From assembly GCA_016926855.1 (NCBI GenBank), contig JAFGNT010000024.1:1-33646 (forward strand): 33,646 nucleotides of DNA, in the 5' to 3' direction. The stretch comes from Methanomicrobiaceae archaeon. Lineage in GTDB: Archaea > Halobacteriota > Methanomicrobia > Methanomicrobiales > Methanomicrobiaceae. Below, in pieces: positions 6,643-13,670 of this stretch. A program made the position numbers and the translations under genes. The notes below the pieces were generated by a model. It was not told the DNA's origin. It did not search any database and saw only the letters and a program-made list of their open reading frames with translations. Numbering within the stretch: position 1 is the first letter of the stretch; every line of letters begins with the position of its first letter.

Positions 6643-7524
6643 CTAGTATCCCCGTATCTCGGCCTCGAGCTCCTCAAGGGCCGCAATTCGCTTCTCAAGC
6701 GGGGGGTGCGTGGAGAAAAGCTCCATGAGGGTCTGCCCGGAGAGGGCAGGGATGATGAAGAAGGCGTTCGCCCCTTCGATCTCCTGCTTCTTCTTTGCCG
6801 GGATGTGGTCCATCCGGCCCGATATCTTGTAGAGGCCCGAAATGAGTGCCCGCGGGTTCCCCGTGATGTAGGCACTGCCACGGTCTGCGGCAAATTCCCG
6901 GTACCGCGAGAGCGTGCGGATGAGGAGCGTGCTCACGATCCAGACGAGGATCGACACGATCCACGCAAGCATGATGGGGCCGGAGTCGCGGCGGTTGCCG
7001 AGCGAGAAGAAGATCGCATACCGCATCACGAGGAATGCGAGCATCGAAACGAAGCTCGCGACCGTCATCGTCAGCACATCACGGTTCTTCACATGGGAGA
7101 GCTCGTGGGCGATAACCGCTTCAAGCTCATCCTTGTCGAGGAGGCGCAGGATCGAATCGGTAACCGCAACAACGGCGGATGAGGGGCCTCGGCCCGTCGC
7201 AAAGGCGTTCGGGACCGGTGACTGCATAACGGCCACCCTCGGCTTCGGGAGGTCCGCTTCGGCGCAGAGGCGCTCAACCATCGCATGAAGTTCGGGATAC
7301 TCCACCTCCTCCACAATCCGTGCGCCGGTACTCCAGAGCACCAGTTTGTCCGAGAAGAAGTACTGGACGAAGGCAAAGAGGCCGACTATCAGGAACATGC
7401 CTGAAACCCCGAGCTCGGGGAAGAGCACCGACAGTACCGAGAGGAAGATAAGATACACAATCAGGAGCAGAAACCCGGTCAGGAGAGACCGTAGCGTCAG
7501 CCCAAAGTCACGCTTCCATTTCAT
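6643..7524 (-). CDS. htpX: HtpX-like zinc metalloprotease (M48 family)
   Basis: This 293-residue membrane protease of the M48 family degrades damaged or misfolded membrane proteins. Two membrane helices near the N-terminus (about residues 11-32 and 40-58) come first. The zinc motif HELSH follows the stretch DKDELEAVIA. Two further hydrophobic segments (SFVSMLAFLVMRYAIFF and IMLAWIVSILVWIVSTLLI) precede the third-ligand region REFAADRGSAY. THPPLEKRI close to the C-terminus is also a family hallmark. The ATG at 7524 is chosen over upstream starts because a TATA box at 7554-7568 predicts transcription start near 7535. The gene is divergent from thi4 and ends in its own terminator ahead of the tRNA pair. 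Confidence 0.93.
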   Translation of the reverse strand: MKWKRDFGLTLRSLLTGFLLLIVYLIFLSVLSVLFPELGVSGMFLIVGLFAFVQYFFSDKLVLWSTGARIVEEVEYPELHAMVERLCAEADLPKPRVAVMQSPVPNAFATGRGPSSAVVAVTDSILRLLDKDELEAVIAHELSHVKNRDVLTMTVASFVSMLAFLVMRYAIFFSLGNRRDSGPIMLAWIVSILVWIVSTLLIRTLSRYREFAADRGSAYITGNPRALISGLYKISGRMDHIPAKKKQEIEGANAFFIIPALSGQTLMELFSTHPPLEKRIAALEELEAEIRGY

Positions 7525-7553
7525 AGTTGCAACAATTACTCTTGGTGAAGGCA

Positions 7554-7568
7554 ACCTATTAATATATG
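7554..7568 (-). promoter_or_regulatory. TATA box of htpX
   Basis: Minus-strand CCATATATTAATAGG is centred about 37 bases before the ATG at 7524, giving a leader of roughly ten bases. Confidence 0.5.
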
Positions 7569-7614
7569 GTTGGGAGCCGGCAGAGAGTTCGGGATCGGAA
7601 TCCATCCCAGTGCG

Positions 7615-7623
7615 CTTATATGA
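7615..7623 (+). promoter_or_regulatory. TATA box of thi4
   Basis: CTTATATGA lies about 37 bases before the ATG at 7656. Predicted transcription start is near 7643, just ahead of a GTGAG ribosome-binding site at 7646-7650. Confidence 0.45.
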
Positions 7624-7655
7624 CTCTGCGGCGATACCTAATGCACGTGAGTGGA

Positions 7656-8417
7656 ATGGAACTCGATGAAGTGACCATCAGCCGGGCAATCGTCTCCGAA
7701 CAGAGCCGCGTGCTGCTCGAGTATCTGGACGTGGACGTCGCGGTTGTCGGAGGAGGGCCTTCCGGGCTTACCTGTGCGGCGCTCTGTGCAGAAAACGGCC
7801 TGAAAACCGTGCTGATTGAGCGTAAACTCTCTGTCGGCGGAGGAATGTGGGGCGGGGGGATGATGTTTCCCCGCATCGTCGTGCAGGATGAGGCAAAGCG
7901 CCTCCTTGACCGGTTTTCAATCACATCTACCCAATATTCTCCCGGATACCACCTTGCGAGCTCCGTCGAATCGGTCGCAAAACTGACGGCAGCGGCCTGT
8001 GACGCCGGGGTGGAATTTCTTATGCTCGTATCGGTCGAGGACGTCGTCGTGAAAGGGGACGGGCGGGTTGGCGGCCTTGTCATCAACTGGACGCCGGTGG
8101 AGACCACCGGCCTGCACGTCGATCCGCTGACACTCGCCTGCCGCTATACCGTCGACGCCACGGGCCACGACGCGATGATCGCCCACATGGTCGCACGAAA
8201 AGGAGGGGATCTTCACATCAGGGGCGAGCGGTTCATGTGGGCCGAACGAGCCGAGGCTCAGATCGTGGGGCATACAAAAGAGGTCTTCCCGGGGCTTGTC
8301 GTGACCGGCATGGCGGCAAACGCCGTCGCCGGTGAATGCCGGATGGGGCCGATCTTCGGGGGCATGCTTCTCTCCGGCGAAGCGGCCGCCCGGGCAATCG
8401 GGGAAGCACTCCGATAA
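7656..8417 (+). CDS. thi4: Thi4-type thiazole synthase (sulfide-dependent)
   Basis: This 254-residue protein of the Thi4 family makes the ADP-thiazole precursor of thiamine from NAD and glycine. Many databases call archaeal members ribose-1,5-bisphosphate isomerase. GGGPSGLTCA (residues 32-41) binds the dinucleotide, GGGMWGGGMMFPRIVV follows, and the C-terminal MGPIFGGMLLSGEAAA closes the fold. In yeast a cysteine in the loop before DP gives up its sulfur once. Here that position reads GLHVDP with His154, as in methanogen enzymes that use free sulfide and turn over repeatedly. ATG 7656 is preferred (GTGAG five bases upstream); ATGs at 7620 and 7641 are possible. A perfect hairpin follows the stop. 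Confidence 0.9.
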   Translation: MELDEVTISRAIVSEQSRVLLEYLDVDVAVVGGGPSGLTCAALCAENGLKTVLIERKLSVGGGMWGGGMMFPRIVVQDEAKRLLDRFSITSTQYSPGYHLASSVESVAKLTAAACDAGVEFLMLVSVEDVVVKGDGRVGGLVINWTPVETTGLHVDPLTLACRYTVDATGHDAMIAHMVARKGGDLHIRGERFMWAERAEAQIVGHTKEVFPGLVVTGMAANAVAGECRMGPIFGGMLLSGEAAARAIGEALR

Positions 8418-8432
8418 CCCTCCTCCGGAGGG
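8418..8432 (+). terminator. hairpin directly after thi4
   Basis: CCCTCC (8418-8423) pairs with GGAGGG (8427-8432) around the loop TCC. It starts at the base after the stop codon and has no strong U-tract, so it may shape the 3' end rather than terminate by itself. Confidence 0.4.
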
Positions 8433-8444
8433 TGCCTGATAAAC

Positions 8445-8454
8445 AACTATTATC
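8445..8454 (+). promoter_or_regulatory. TATA box of the DUF1917 gene
   Basis: AACTATTATC is centred about 29 bases before the ATG at 8479, so a leaderless or nearly leaderless transcript is expected. Confidence 0.45.
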
Positions 8455-8478
8455 ACTCATTTTTCCCTATCGAATACT

Positions 8479-9129
8479 ATGGAAGGTACCGTGGACACCG
8501 GGCTTGCCGATGTGGCATACGGACTTTTCGAGATACTTCTCAACCGGGAACTGCGGGAACGAGGCACCTATCTTTTTGAACGTGTCGAAAAAGAAGAAGA
8601 TTTCCGGGAGGATTTCGAGGAGATTTTCGGGATATTTCAGGCAGACTATCCCGAACTCGCAAAAGCCCTTGTCGAATCGTGCGGTGGGACTGCGGCACTC
8701 TATACGATGCTCCGGGAGGGAGAAGGGGTCGTGCCCGGCAGGACAACCCGCATGTACTGGATCATCCAGGACGCACCCGATTTCCGCCCCGGCGCCGTGG
8801 ATGATGAGCGGGGCGGGAAATGGCTCATCTTCATCGACCGGGACCACGCCGACGAAATCTGGCGGCGCATCCGGGACGCGACCGCGGACGGCAGGCTCGG
8901 CATCTCCGCAAAAGTCAGCACGGCAAAAACGAACCCGGAATCACGGGACGAACGTGTCGTGATTTACGTCCATACTACCGACTGGGAAGACGAGGACGAT
9001 GTGATGCGTGTCCGGGAAGTGCTCAGATCGCTCGGTATCGACCAGCGTATCGGGTACAAACGGAATCTCGAGACCTACCACGGCGAATACAGCGAGAAAG
9101 GAAAGAAAGTTACTTTTTACAGTGCCTGA
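8479..9129 (+). CDS. DUF1917 family protein (Bles03/C11orf68-like)
   Basis: This 216-residue soluble protein has a helical acidic N-terminal third (ELRERGTYLFERVEKEEDF), then MYWIIQDAP, GKWLIFIDRDHADEIW, GRLGISAKVST, RVVIYVHTTDWEDEDDVMRVREVLRSLG and RIGYKRNLETYHGEY. This order matches the DUF1917 proteins, which are shared between some archaea and eukaryotes (human C11orf68) and are annotated from fold similarity as possible phosphothreonine lyases or RNA/nucleotide-binding proteins. No activity is established. A TATA box suggests a leaderless single-gene transcript. It converges on rpl40e, with a shared hairpin between them. Confidence 0.65.
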   Translation: MEGTVDTGLADVAYGLFEILLNRELRERGTYLFERVEKEEDFREDFEEIFGIFQADYPELAKALVESCGGTAALYTMLREGEGVVPGRTTRMYWIIQDAPDFRPGAVDDERGGKWLIFIDRDHADEIWRRIRDATADGRLGISAKVSTAKTNPESRDERVVIYVHTTDWEDEDDVMRVREVLRSLGIDQRIGYKRNLETYHGEYSEKGKKVTFYSA

Positions 9130-9135
9130 TTACCA

Positions 9136-9169
9136 TGCACCGCGAAACCGGTGCACAAGCCAAAAAAAA
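9136..9169. terminator. shared hairpin and T-tract between convergent genes
   Basis: TGCACCG (9136-9142) and CGGTGCA (9149-9155) form a perfect seven-base stem with a six-base loop. Between it and rpl40e lies an A8 run (9162-9169), which on the minus strand is an oligo-T tract directly after the rpl40e stop codon. The hairpin can serve the plus-strand gene and the T-tract the minus-strand gene. Confidence 0.6.
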
Positions 9170-9316
9170 TTATGCTTTTCGTTCCTTATTCTTCTGCCTG
9201 AGATTTTCGTACCCGCATTTCCTGCAGCGCGTGGCGCGCGGCGCATTCCGTGCATTGCATTTCATACAGATTTTAACATTGAGTAACCGTGCCTCGGCTT
9301 CTGGAAATCGTGCCAT
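9170..9316 (-). CDS. rpl40e: large ribosomal subunit protein L40e
   Basis: This 48-residue protein reads [20 protein letters not shown] at its start. It has a zinc ribbon with cysteines at 17, 20, 31 and 34 (CMKC and CRKC) and a basic tail. Both length and wording are those of archaeal L40e, a zinc-binding protein of the 50S subunit related to the ribosomal part of the eukaryotic ubiquitin-L40 fusion. It is downstream of the Kae1-Bud32 and XTP pyrophosphatase genes on the same strand, but a TATA box at 9340-9348 places a start of transcription at the ATG, so it is probably also made from its own leaderless message. Confidence 0.95.
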   Translation of the reverse strand: MARFPEAEARLLNVKICMKCNARNAPRATRCRKCGYENLRQKNKERKA

Positions 9317-9339
9317 TATCTACACCACTCTATCAGTTC

Positions 9340-9348
9340 ATTATACAA
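9340..9348 (-). promoter_or_regulatory. TATA box of rpl40e
   Basis: Minus-strand TTGTATAAT is centred 28 bases before the ATG at 9316, the spacing of a leaderless archaeal promoter. Confidence 0.5.
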
Positions 9349-9362
9349 CGCTTTTTACCGTA

Positions 9363-9938
9363 TTAACAGTTTGTGTCATGCCCCGGAGAGCGTTTCTCCA
9401 TCCTCAGAACCATCCACGAGCGGAACGCGGCAAGCGCCCGGCCGCGGTGCGATATCCGTGATTTTTCAGCAAGCGGCATCTCCGCAAGCGTCCGGTCACC
9501 TACCTCGACGATCGGATCGTATCCAAATCCGCCGTCTCCCCGGGGCGCGACGATGTGCCCTTCAATCTCTCCGCGGAAGATTTCGATCCCCTCATCGTCC
9601 GCGTATGCGATCGCTGTCTCGAAGTGTGCGCTCCGGTCAGTTTCCCCCTCCATCAGCCTGAGAATGCCCGGAATTCCAATCGTTTCCAGCACATACGCCG
9701 CATAAGGGCCGGGAAAGCCGGAGAGGGCGGTAATGAAAAATCCGGTGTCGTCCACGATCAGCGGCACGTGGAGCGTTTCGTATGCAAACCGTGCCTTTTC
9801 ACGGGCGATGGCACCCACATCGTCACTGCGAAACTCGGGGCATTCGAAAGAGACATAATCTACCTCCGCGATGCCCCGGAAAAACGCCCGAACCTCACGC
9901 GCCTTGTTCGCGTTGCTTGTGACAACCGTAATCTTCAC
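9363..9938 (-). CDS. rdgB: XTP/dITP pyrophosphatase (Ham1/RdgB family)
   Basis: This 191-residue protein hydrolyses deaminated purine nucleotides (XTP, ITP, dITP) to the monophosphate and so keeps them out of nucleic acids. TSNANKAREV near the N-terminus is the family's phosphate-binding signature. VDDTGFFITALSGFPGPYAAY, GDGGFGYDPI and SHRGRALAAF are the other conserved blocks. The archaeal protein is usually about 185-195 residues, so it is full length. Its ATG overlaps the stop codon of the Kae1-Bud32 gene by four bases, so the two are translationally coupled in the same operon. Confidence 0.93.
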   Translation of the reverse strand: MKITVVTSNANKAREVRAFFRGIAEVDYVSFECPEFRSDDVGAIAREKARFAYETLHVPLIVDDTGFFITALSGFPGPYAAYVLETIGIPGILRLMEGETDRSAHFETAIAYADDEGIEIFRGEIEGHIVAPRGDGGFGYDPIVEVGDRTLAEMPLAEKSRISHRGRALAAFRSWMVLRMEKRSPGHDTNC

Positions 9939-11512
9939 AGGTACCGCCCCCGCCGTTCGATCTCCTCTTCACGGGCAAGCACATCAGGGGCCCCGGCAAA
10001 TGATCGCGTATACCCTGCAATAAAAGCGGTTTTCAACTCCTCGAAATCGGAGGACGTGCTCTCGAGCGTCTGGAAAAAAACATGAACGTCGACACCGCGC
10101 GCCTCGATCTCCGGGGAGACGTAAGCAAGCCCGAAATCGATCAGGACGCAGGAGTCGTCCCGGACAATGATATTGCTCGTCGTGAGATCCCCGTGCACAA
10201 TCCCGGCCCCGTGCAGGTTGCCGACAACCATACCGGCCATTTCGGCGGTTTCCCGCGAAAGATCGTGCTTGAGGAGCTCACCGGAGATCGCCTCCATCAC
10301 GATCGTATCGTGGGTGACGTCACGTATCACAGGAGTAGGCACCCCCGCCCTTCGCGCCGTGGAAATCAGCCGGGCTTCCCACCGTGTACGTTCCGCGATA
10401 ATCCGACGGTCAAGCGACGGGATGCGATACCCCTTCCCAATGCGCTGTTTTCGCACGTCATTTCCTTCTCTTGTGACAACCGCTTCCGCACCGCGGGCAA
10501 CGCCGTTTTCGAAAGTGTCGGCGCGGTGAAACGCCGAATCACCCTCGTGAGCCCGCCAGGTCACCACGACGTCGTCTGAGCGGAAACCGGGCCGAACCTG
10601 TGAATCAGCGACAGAAAGTGTCTGCCCGGCCTCAAGCATGATCTTCCCGGTGTATGCGATCATGGCGCCGTTATCGCCGAGATACCGGCGTTCGGGGACA
10701 TAAAATGACGCCCCCCGCTCCTCGCACATGGCACGGAGCATCTCCTGCAGGCGGGCGTTCGCTCCGACCCCCCCGACAAGGAGCACCTCGTCTTTGCCGG
10801 CATGGGCACAAGCCCGCTCGGTCACCTCGACACACATCGCAAACGCGGTCTCCTGCAGCCCGGCACAGACATCCGCGAGCGGTGCCCGTGCATCCCTGGC
10901 GGCGCTCACAAGGCCGGAGAATGCAAGATCCATCCCCTTCACGGTATATGGCAGATCGATCGGCTTTCCTTCCCGCGCCCGCTCTTCGATGATCGGCCCT
11001 CCCGGGTGGGGAAGGCCGAGGCTCCGGGCAAACTTATCCAGTGCATTGCCGAGCCCGATGTCCAGTGTCTCACCGAAGATCCGGTACCGGGCGTTGAGAA
11101 ACCCGAGCACCTGCGTATTGGCGCCGCTGGCATAGAGAACAACCGGATCACTGCACCCCGTCGCCCACCGCCCGATCTCGATGTGAGCAACGCAGTGGTT
11201 CACCCCCACGAGAGGCACGTCCAACGCCAGTGCAAGGGACCGTGCTGCGGTTGCCACCGTCCGCAGGCACGGCCCCAGCCCCGGACCCTGTGAAAACGCT
11301 ACCGCCCGAACCACCGACGGATCCGGGAGCACCCGCGAGATGACATCCTTCATCGCCGATGCATGGTGCTGGGCCGCATCACGCGGGTGGATGCCGCCGT
11401 GCGGCGGGCTGTACGGAGACGAACACAGGCTGACGAGATCGTCACCAAAAAGAGCGGCACTGAGGTTCCACGCAGTTCCCTCAATCCCGAGTATCTGCCC
11501 GTCTGAAGGCAT
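9935..11512 (-). CDS. kae1-bud32: Kae1-Bud32 fusion, tRNA t6A synthesis and kinase
   Basis: This 525-residue fusion has Kae1 at about residues 1-320 and the Bud32 kinase at about 330-525. Kae1 transfers threonylcarbamoyl to A37 of tRNAs reading ANN codons in the KEOPS complex. Its metal-binding residues H106 and H110 (NHCVAHIEIG) and D280 (YLGDNGAM) are present. The Bud32 half has GKGYRIPSLDRRII, the catalytic loop HGDLTTSN (440-447) and DFG (459-461), and ends with the basic RRGRYL tail. The fusion is usual in many methanogens. The ATG at 11512 starts MPSDGQILGIEGTAWN and lies four bases after the rps27ae stop; longer readings would overrun that gene. Confidence 0.96.
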   Translation of the reverse strand: MPSDGQILGIEGTAWNLSAALFGDDLVSLCSSPYSPPHGGIHPRDAAQHHASAMKDVISRVLPDPSVVRAVAFSQGPGLGPCLRTVATAARSLALALDVPLVGVNHCVAHIEIGRWATGCSDPVVLYASGANTQVLGFLNARYRIFGETLDIGLGNALDKFARSLGLPHPGGPIIEERAREGKPIDLPYTVKGMDLAFSGLVSAARDARAPLADVCAGLQETAFAMCVEVTERACAHAGKDEVLLVGGVGANARLQEMLRAMCEERGASFYVPERRYLGDNGAMIAYTGKIMLEAGQTLSVADSQVRPGFRSDDVVVTWRAHEGDSAFHRADTFENGVARGAEAVVTREGNDVRKQRIGKGYRIPSLDRRIIAERTRWEARLISTARRAGVPTPVIRDVTHDTIVMEAISGELLKHDLSRETAEMAGMVVGNLHGAGIVHGDLTTSNIIVRDDSCVLIDFGLAYVSPEIEARGVDVHVFFQTLESTSSDFEELKTAFIAGYTRSFAGAPDVLAREEEIERRGRYL

Positions 11513-11516
11513 GACG

Positions 11517-11672
11517 TTATTTCTTGAATTCAGTATAGCCGCATTTGCCGCATGCGCTCCGGTCCGCATGCTCTGCCAGCAGCACGCCGGGCCCGCACCG
11601 GGGGCAGTGCCGCCGCTCAAGGACGATCGCGTCTCCTTCCACCTTGTAGTAGCTGCCGCGTTGTGCTGCCAT
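11517..11672 (-). CDS. rps27ae: small ribosomal subunit protein S27ae
   Basis: This 51-residue protein of the 30S subunit has a C4 zinc ribbon, CPRC (23-26) and CGKC (41-44), and ends YTEFKK. The wording [20 protein letters not shown] is typical of archaeal S27ae. It lies one base after rps24e and four bases before kae1-bud32, an arrangement widely kept in archaea. Confidence 0.95.
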   Translation of the reverse strand: MAAQRGSYYKVEGDAIVLERRHCPRCGPGVLLAEHADRSACGKCGYTEFKK

Positions 11673-11673
11673 C

Positions 11674-11970
11674 TTACGCTTCACTCTCGGTTTCGGCTTT
11701 TTTGCCGCGTTTCAGAAGGTATGCGGGCTCAATACGATGCTTGCTCTCTTCGTCGTCGTAGATGCGCACGGTCGACGAGATCTCCTCTTTGCCGAATCCG
11801 CTTTTCAGCGAGTCCAGCACAACAAGGTTCTCATCGAGATTCTTTAATGCGCACAGTTTGCCAAGGATATGGGCCCTCGAGGGGGTCGCCCCTTCAAACG
11901 TAAGTATAAACGACAGCTCGCTCCGGTTTAGGAGCGCGTTCCTGTCTTCGCCCGTAAATTCAAAGTCCAT
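11674..11970 (-). CDS. rps24e: small ribosomal subunit protein S24e
   Basis: This 98-residue protein begins [19 protein letters not shown] and contains [13 protein letters not shown] and the C-terminal [11 protein letters not shown], matching archaeal S24e. The ATG at 11970 is chosen from protein family length and from the TATA box at 11997-12009, which places transcription start within a few bases of it. It therefore starts a sub-operon with rps27ae, kae1-bud32 and the XTP pyrophosphatase, even though the upstream genes share its strand. Confidence 0.94.
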   Translation of the reverse strand: MDFEFTGEDRNALLNRSELSFILTFEGATPSRAHILGKLCALKNLDENLVVLDSLKSGFGKEEISSTVRIYDDEESKHRIEPAYLLKRGKKAETESEA

Positions 11971-11996
11971 CAATATCCCTAAAATATTGTCCATCA

Positions 11997-12009
11997 GGAT
12001 ATTTAAAGC
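11997..12009 (-). promoter_or_regulatory. TATA box of the rps24e sub-operon
   Basis: Minus-strand GCTTTAAATATCC is centred 33 bases before the rps24e ATG. It is an internal promoter in the informational gene series. Confidence 0.55.
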
Positions 12010-12034
12010 ATTGGGGAGGGGCAAAAGGGGCGTA

Positions 12035-12520
12035 TTAGATCCGTTCAAAGAGCGAAAGCATCTCGGCAGCAGTTTTTTTGGCTGCCAAATCAATATCGCG
12101 GATCACCACGCCCTCGCCGGGCTGTCCGTACAGGACGACCGCGCACTCGGGTGCCGCCAGTACGAGCGGAATGACCGCGAGATCCTCTTCCCCGTCAACC
12201 ATAATCACTGCGGGCGGCAGAGCGACCGCATCAGTAATTGCCTGCACCAGTTCATCCGTTATCATGCCCGCCGGATTTTTCACGTGAATCTTCGGCGCAT
12301 TTAAAAGAGGTGTCTGCCCACAGGGCACCCGTTGTGTCTGTCCGTCGATGATTGCAATCGCAGGAGAGATACCCTGCGCGAGGATATTTCGTGTAACGAC
12401 ATCACCGACGGTATACACCGCTTTTCCGGAGAGACGCGGGAGAGCTGCATGCAACTCGGGGTAGAGGTCCCCAAACGGATCGCGGAACCGTTCCCGGTGC
12501 ACCAGAGGCAGCCGGAGCAT
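12035..12520 (-). CDS. GTP-dependent dephospho-CoA kinase (DUF359)
   Basis: This 161-residue protein belongs to the archaeal DUF359 family, shown in Thermococcus to phosphorylate dephospho-CoA with GTP, the last step of coenzyme A synthesis. Conserved blocks seen are [29 protein letters not shown] and [14 protein letters not shown], the last being typical of its active site. Its ATG shares one base with the spt4 stop codon (TAATG overlap), which indicates translational coupling. It is a metabolic enzyme placed between transcription and ribosome genes, an arrangement found in several other archaea. Confidence 0.9.
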   Translation of the reverse strand: MLRLPLVHRERFRDPFGDLYPELHAALPRLSGKAVYTVGDVVTRNILAQGISPAIAIIDGQTQRVPCGQTPLLNAPKIHVKNPAGMITDELVQAITDAVALPPAVIMVDGEEDLAVIPLVLAAPECAVVLYGQPGEGVVIRDIDLAAKKTAAEMLSLFERI

Positions 12521-12720
12521 TACCTGACCTTCAGGGCGTACCTGCCGGGCGTGTCGATTCCGACTTTTTTAGCTATGTCGGAATGCCGGGGATCAATAAT
12601 GACGAGGTACCCGGCCCAGTCCTCGCTGAGGTTGCTGCTCCCGCACATCACGCATGCATCGCCCTCCACGACGCGGTGGCAGATCCGGCACACTTTCGCT
12701 TGTTTCTTACGCACTGCCAT
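12520..12720 (-). CDS. spt4: transcription elongation factor Spt4
   Basis: This 66-residue protein, also called RNA polymerase subunit E'', has a zinc ribbon with C11, C14, C23 and C26 (CRIC, CVMC) followed by [22 protein letters not shown] and a short basic end. It pairs with Spt5 to make RNA polymerase processive. The start overlaps the end of rpo7 by 14 bases, the same gene order as in most archaea. Confidence 0.95.
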   Translation of the reverse strand: MAVRKKQAKVCRICHRVVEGDACVMCGSSNLSEDWAGYLVIIDPRHSDIAKKVGIDTPGRYALKVR

Positions 12721-13279
12721 GTTCTGCCTTCTCCTCTTCGTACTCCTCTTTCAGCCAGATCTCGGTCCCGAGCCCGGCCTGCCGCATCGTCAGCCCGATC
12801 TTGGATTCCCGGGGTTCCCGTTCGTTCAGGCTCAGCGCAACAACCCGGGCACGCACACCGTCGCCAACCCCGATCTGGCGCTTGGTCTCCTGGCAAATCA
12901 GCCGTCCGTTCTTCTCATCGTAGTTGATGAACTCATCGGATATCTGGCTCACGTGGAGCATCGCATCGATGGGGCCGAGACTGACAAACGCGCCGAAACT
13001 TGTCGTTTCCACGACTTCGCCGACGACGACCTCCTGCAGCGCAAGCCGCAACACCATTGCCTCGAACCTGACATCGTAGAAGATCGCACCGTCGCCGGGA
13101 ATCATATCACCTTCACCGATATTCAGCACCCTTGTTACCGAGATAAAGATCCCGATGTCCTTGTCGATGCTGCCTTCAAGCTGCTCCTGCAGTACAGTGA
13201 GAACAACGTGCGTAAGATCCTCGCCCATCCGGTCCGGGGGAACCCGTACCTTGTCCTCGAGTGTCATCCTAAAATGCAT
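12707..13279 (-). CDS. rpo7: RNA polymerase subunit Rpo7 (E')
   Basis: This 190-residue protein has the N-terminal Rpb7-like domain (MTLEDKVRVPPDRMGEDL; about residues 1-80) and a C-terminal S1 RNA-binding domain (about 82-165, with VVGEVVETTSFGAFVSLGPIDAMLHVSQ). It forms the stalk of RNA polymerase with Rpo4 and helps open promoters and bind emerging RNA. An acidic tail ([11 protein letters not shown]) follows. It lies ten bases after the PIN-domain gene on the same strand. Confidence 0.96.
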   Translation of the reverse strand: MHFRMTLEDKVRVPPDRMGEDLTHVVLTVLQEQLEGSIDKDIGIFISVTRVLNIGEGDMIPGDGAIFYDVRFEAMVLRLALQEVVVGEVVETTSFGAFVSLGPIDAMLHVSQISDEFINYDEKNGRLICQETKRQIGVGDGVRARVVALSLNEREPRESKIGLTMRQAGLGTEIWLKEEYEEEKAEHGSA

Positions 13280-13289
13280 AGCCTGTTTC

Positions 13290-13670
13290 CTACCCCCTCA
13301 GTATCTCAAGTCTTTTCTGTTTTCTCATAACGATCACCGGAACACCGCGGGCGACAAGCCTGTCGCGGAGCCTTCGATCATTTGTCAGTACGCTCATACC
13401 CTGCTCCTCCGCAAATCGTGCGATTCGTTCGTCAACCGGCAGGCCGAGAGCACCGTCATCCAGCGTCCGGCACCGGTCGGCCAGTGCGAGCCCGACCCGT
13501 GCGGCGGCTGCATCGCGGCCTCTGCCACGGCTGATCCCCGTAAGTTCTTCCCGGACACAACCAAGTGTCACGGGATCGATGGCACCCAGGAGCCCGGCGA
13601 GTTCGGCGAAGATATCGACACCGAACTGCGCAGGCATCATCAGCGCATTTGCGTCAAGAAGGACGGTCAC
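13290..13670 (-). CDS. PIN-domain nuclease, Fcf1/Utp24-like
   Basis: This 126-residue PIN domain begins (M)[11 protein letters not shown], with the first catalytic Asp at residue 6, then acidic residues at 41-42 and [11 protein letters not shown] near residue 100. Archaeal members at this spot, between aIF2-gamma and rpo7, are related to eukaryotic Fcf1/Utp24, which cuts precursor rRNA; a toxin role is unlikely as no antitoxin is adjacent. The start is taken as the GTG at 13670, which overlaps the aIF2-gamma stop by four bases (GTGA). The longer reading would lie inside that gene. rRNA processing is inferred from context and family. Confidence 0.85.
   Translation of the reverse strand: MTVLLDANALMMPAQFGVDIFAELAGLLGAIDPVTLGCVREELTGISRGRGRDAAAARVGLALADRCRTLDDGALGLPVDERIARFAEEQGMSVLTNDRRLRDRLVARGVPVIVMRKQKRLEILRG

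Noticed and set aside
12332..13330. 332-codon open frame opposite the kinase, spt4 and rpo7 genes
   Set aside because: It spans several real genes on the other strand and crosses their boundaries, with no domain of its own.
13290..13670. PIN protein as a VapC-type toxin
   Set aside because: No antitoxin gene is adjacent and the gene is locked between aIF2-gamma and rpo7, the usual position of the archaeal Fcf1-like rRNA-processing protein.
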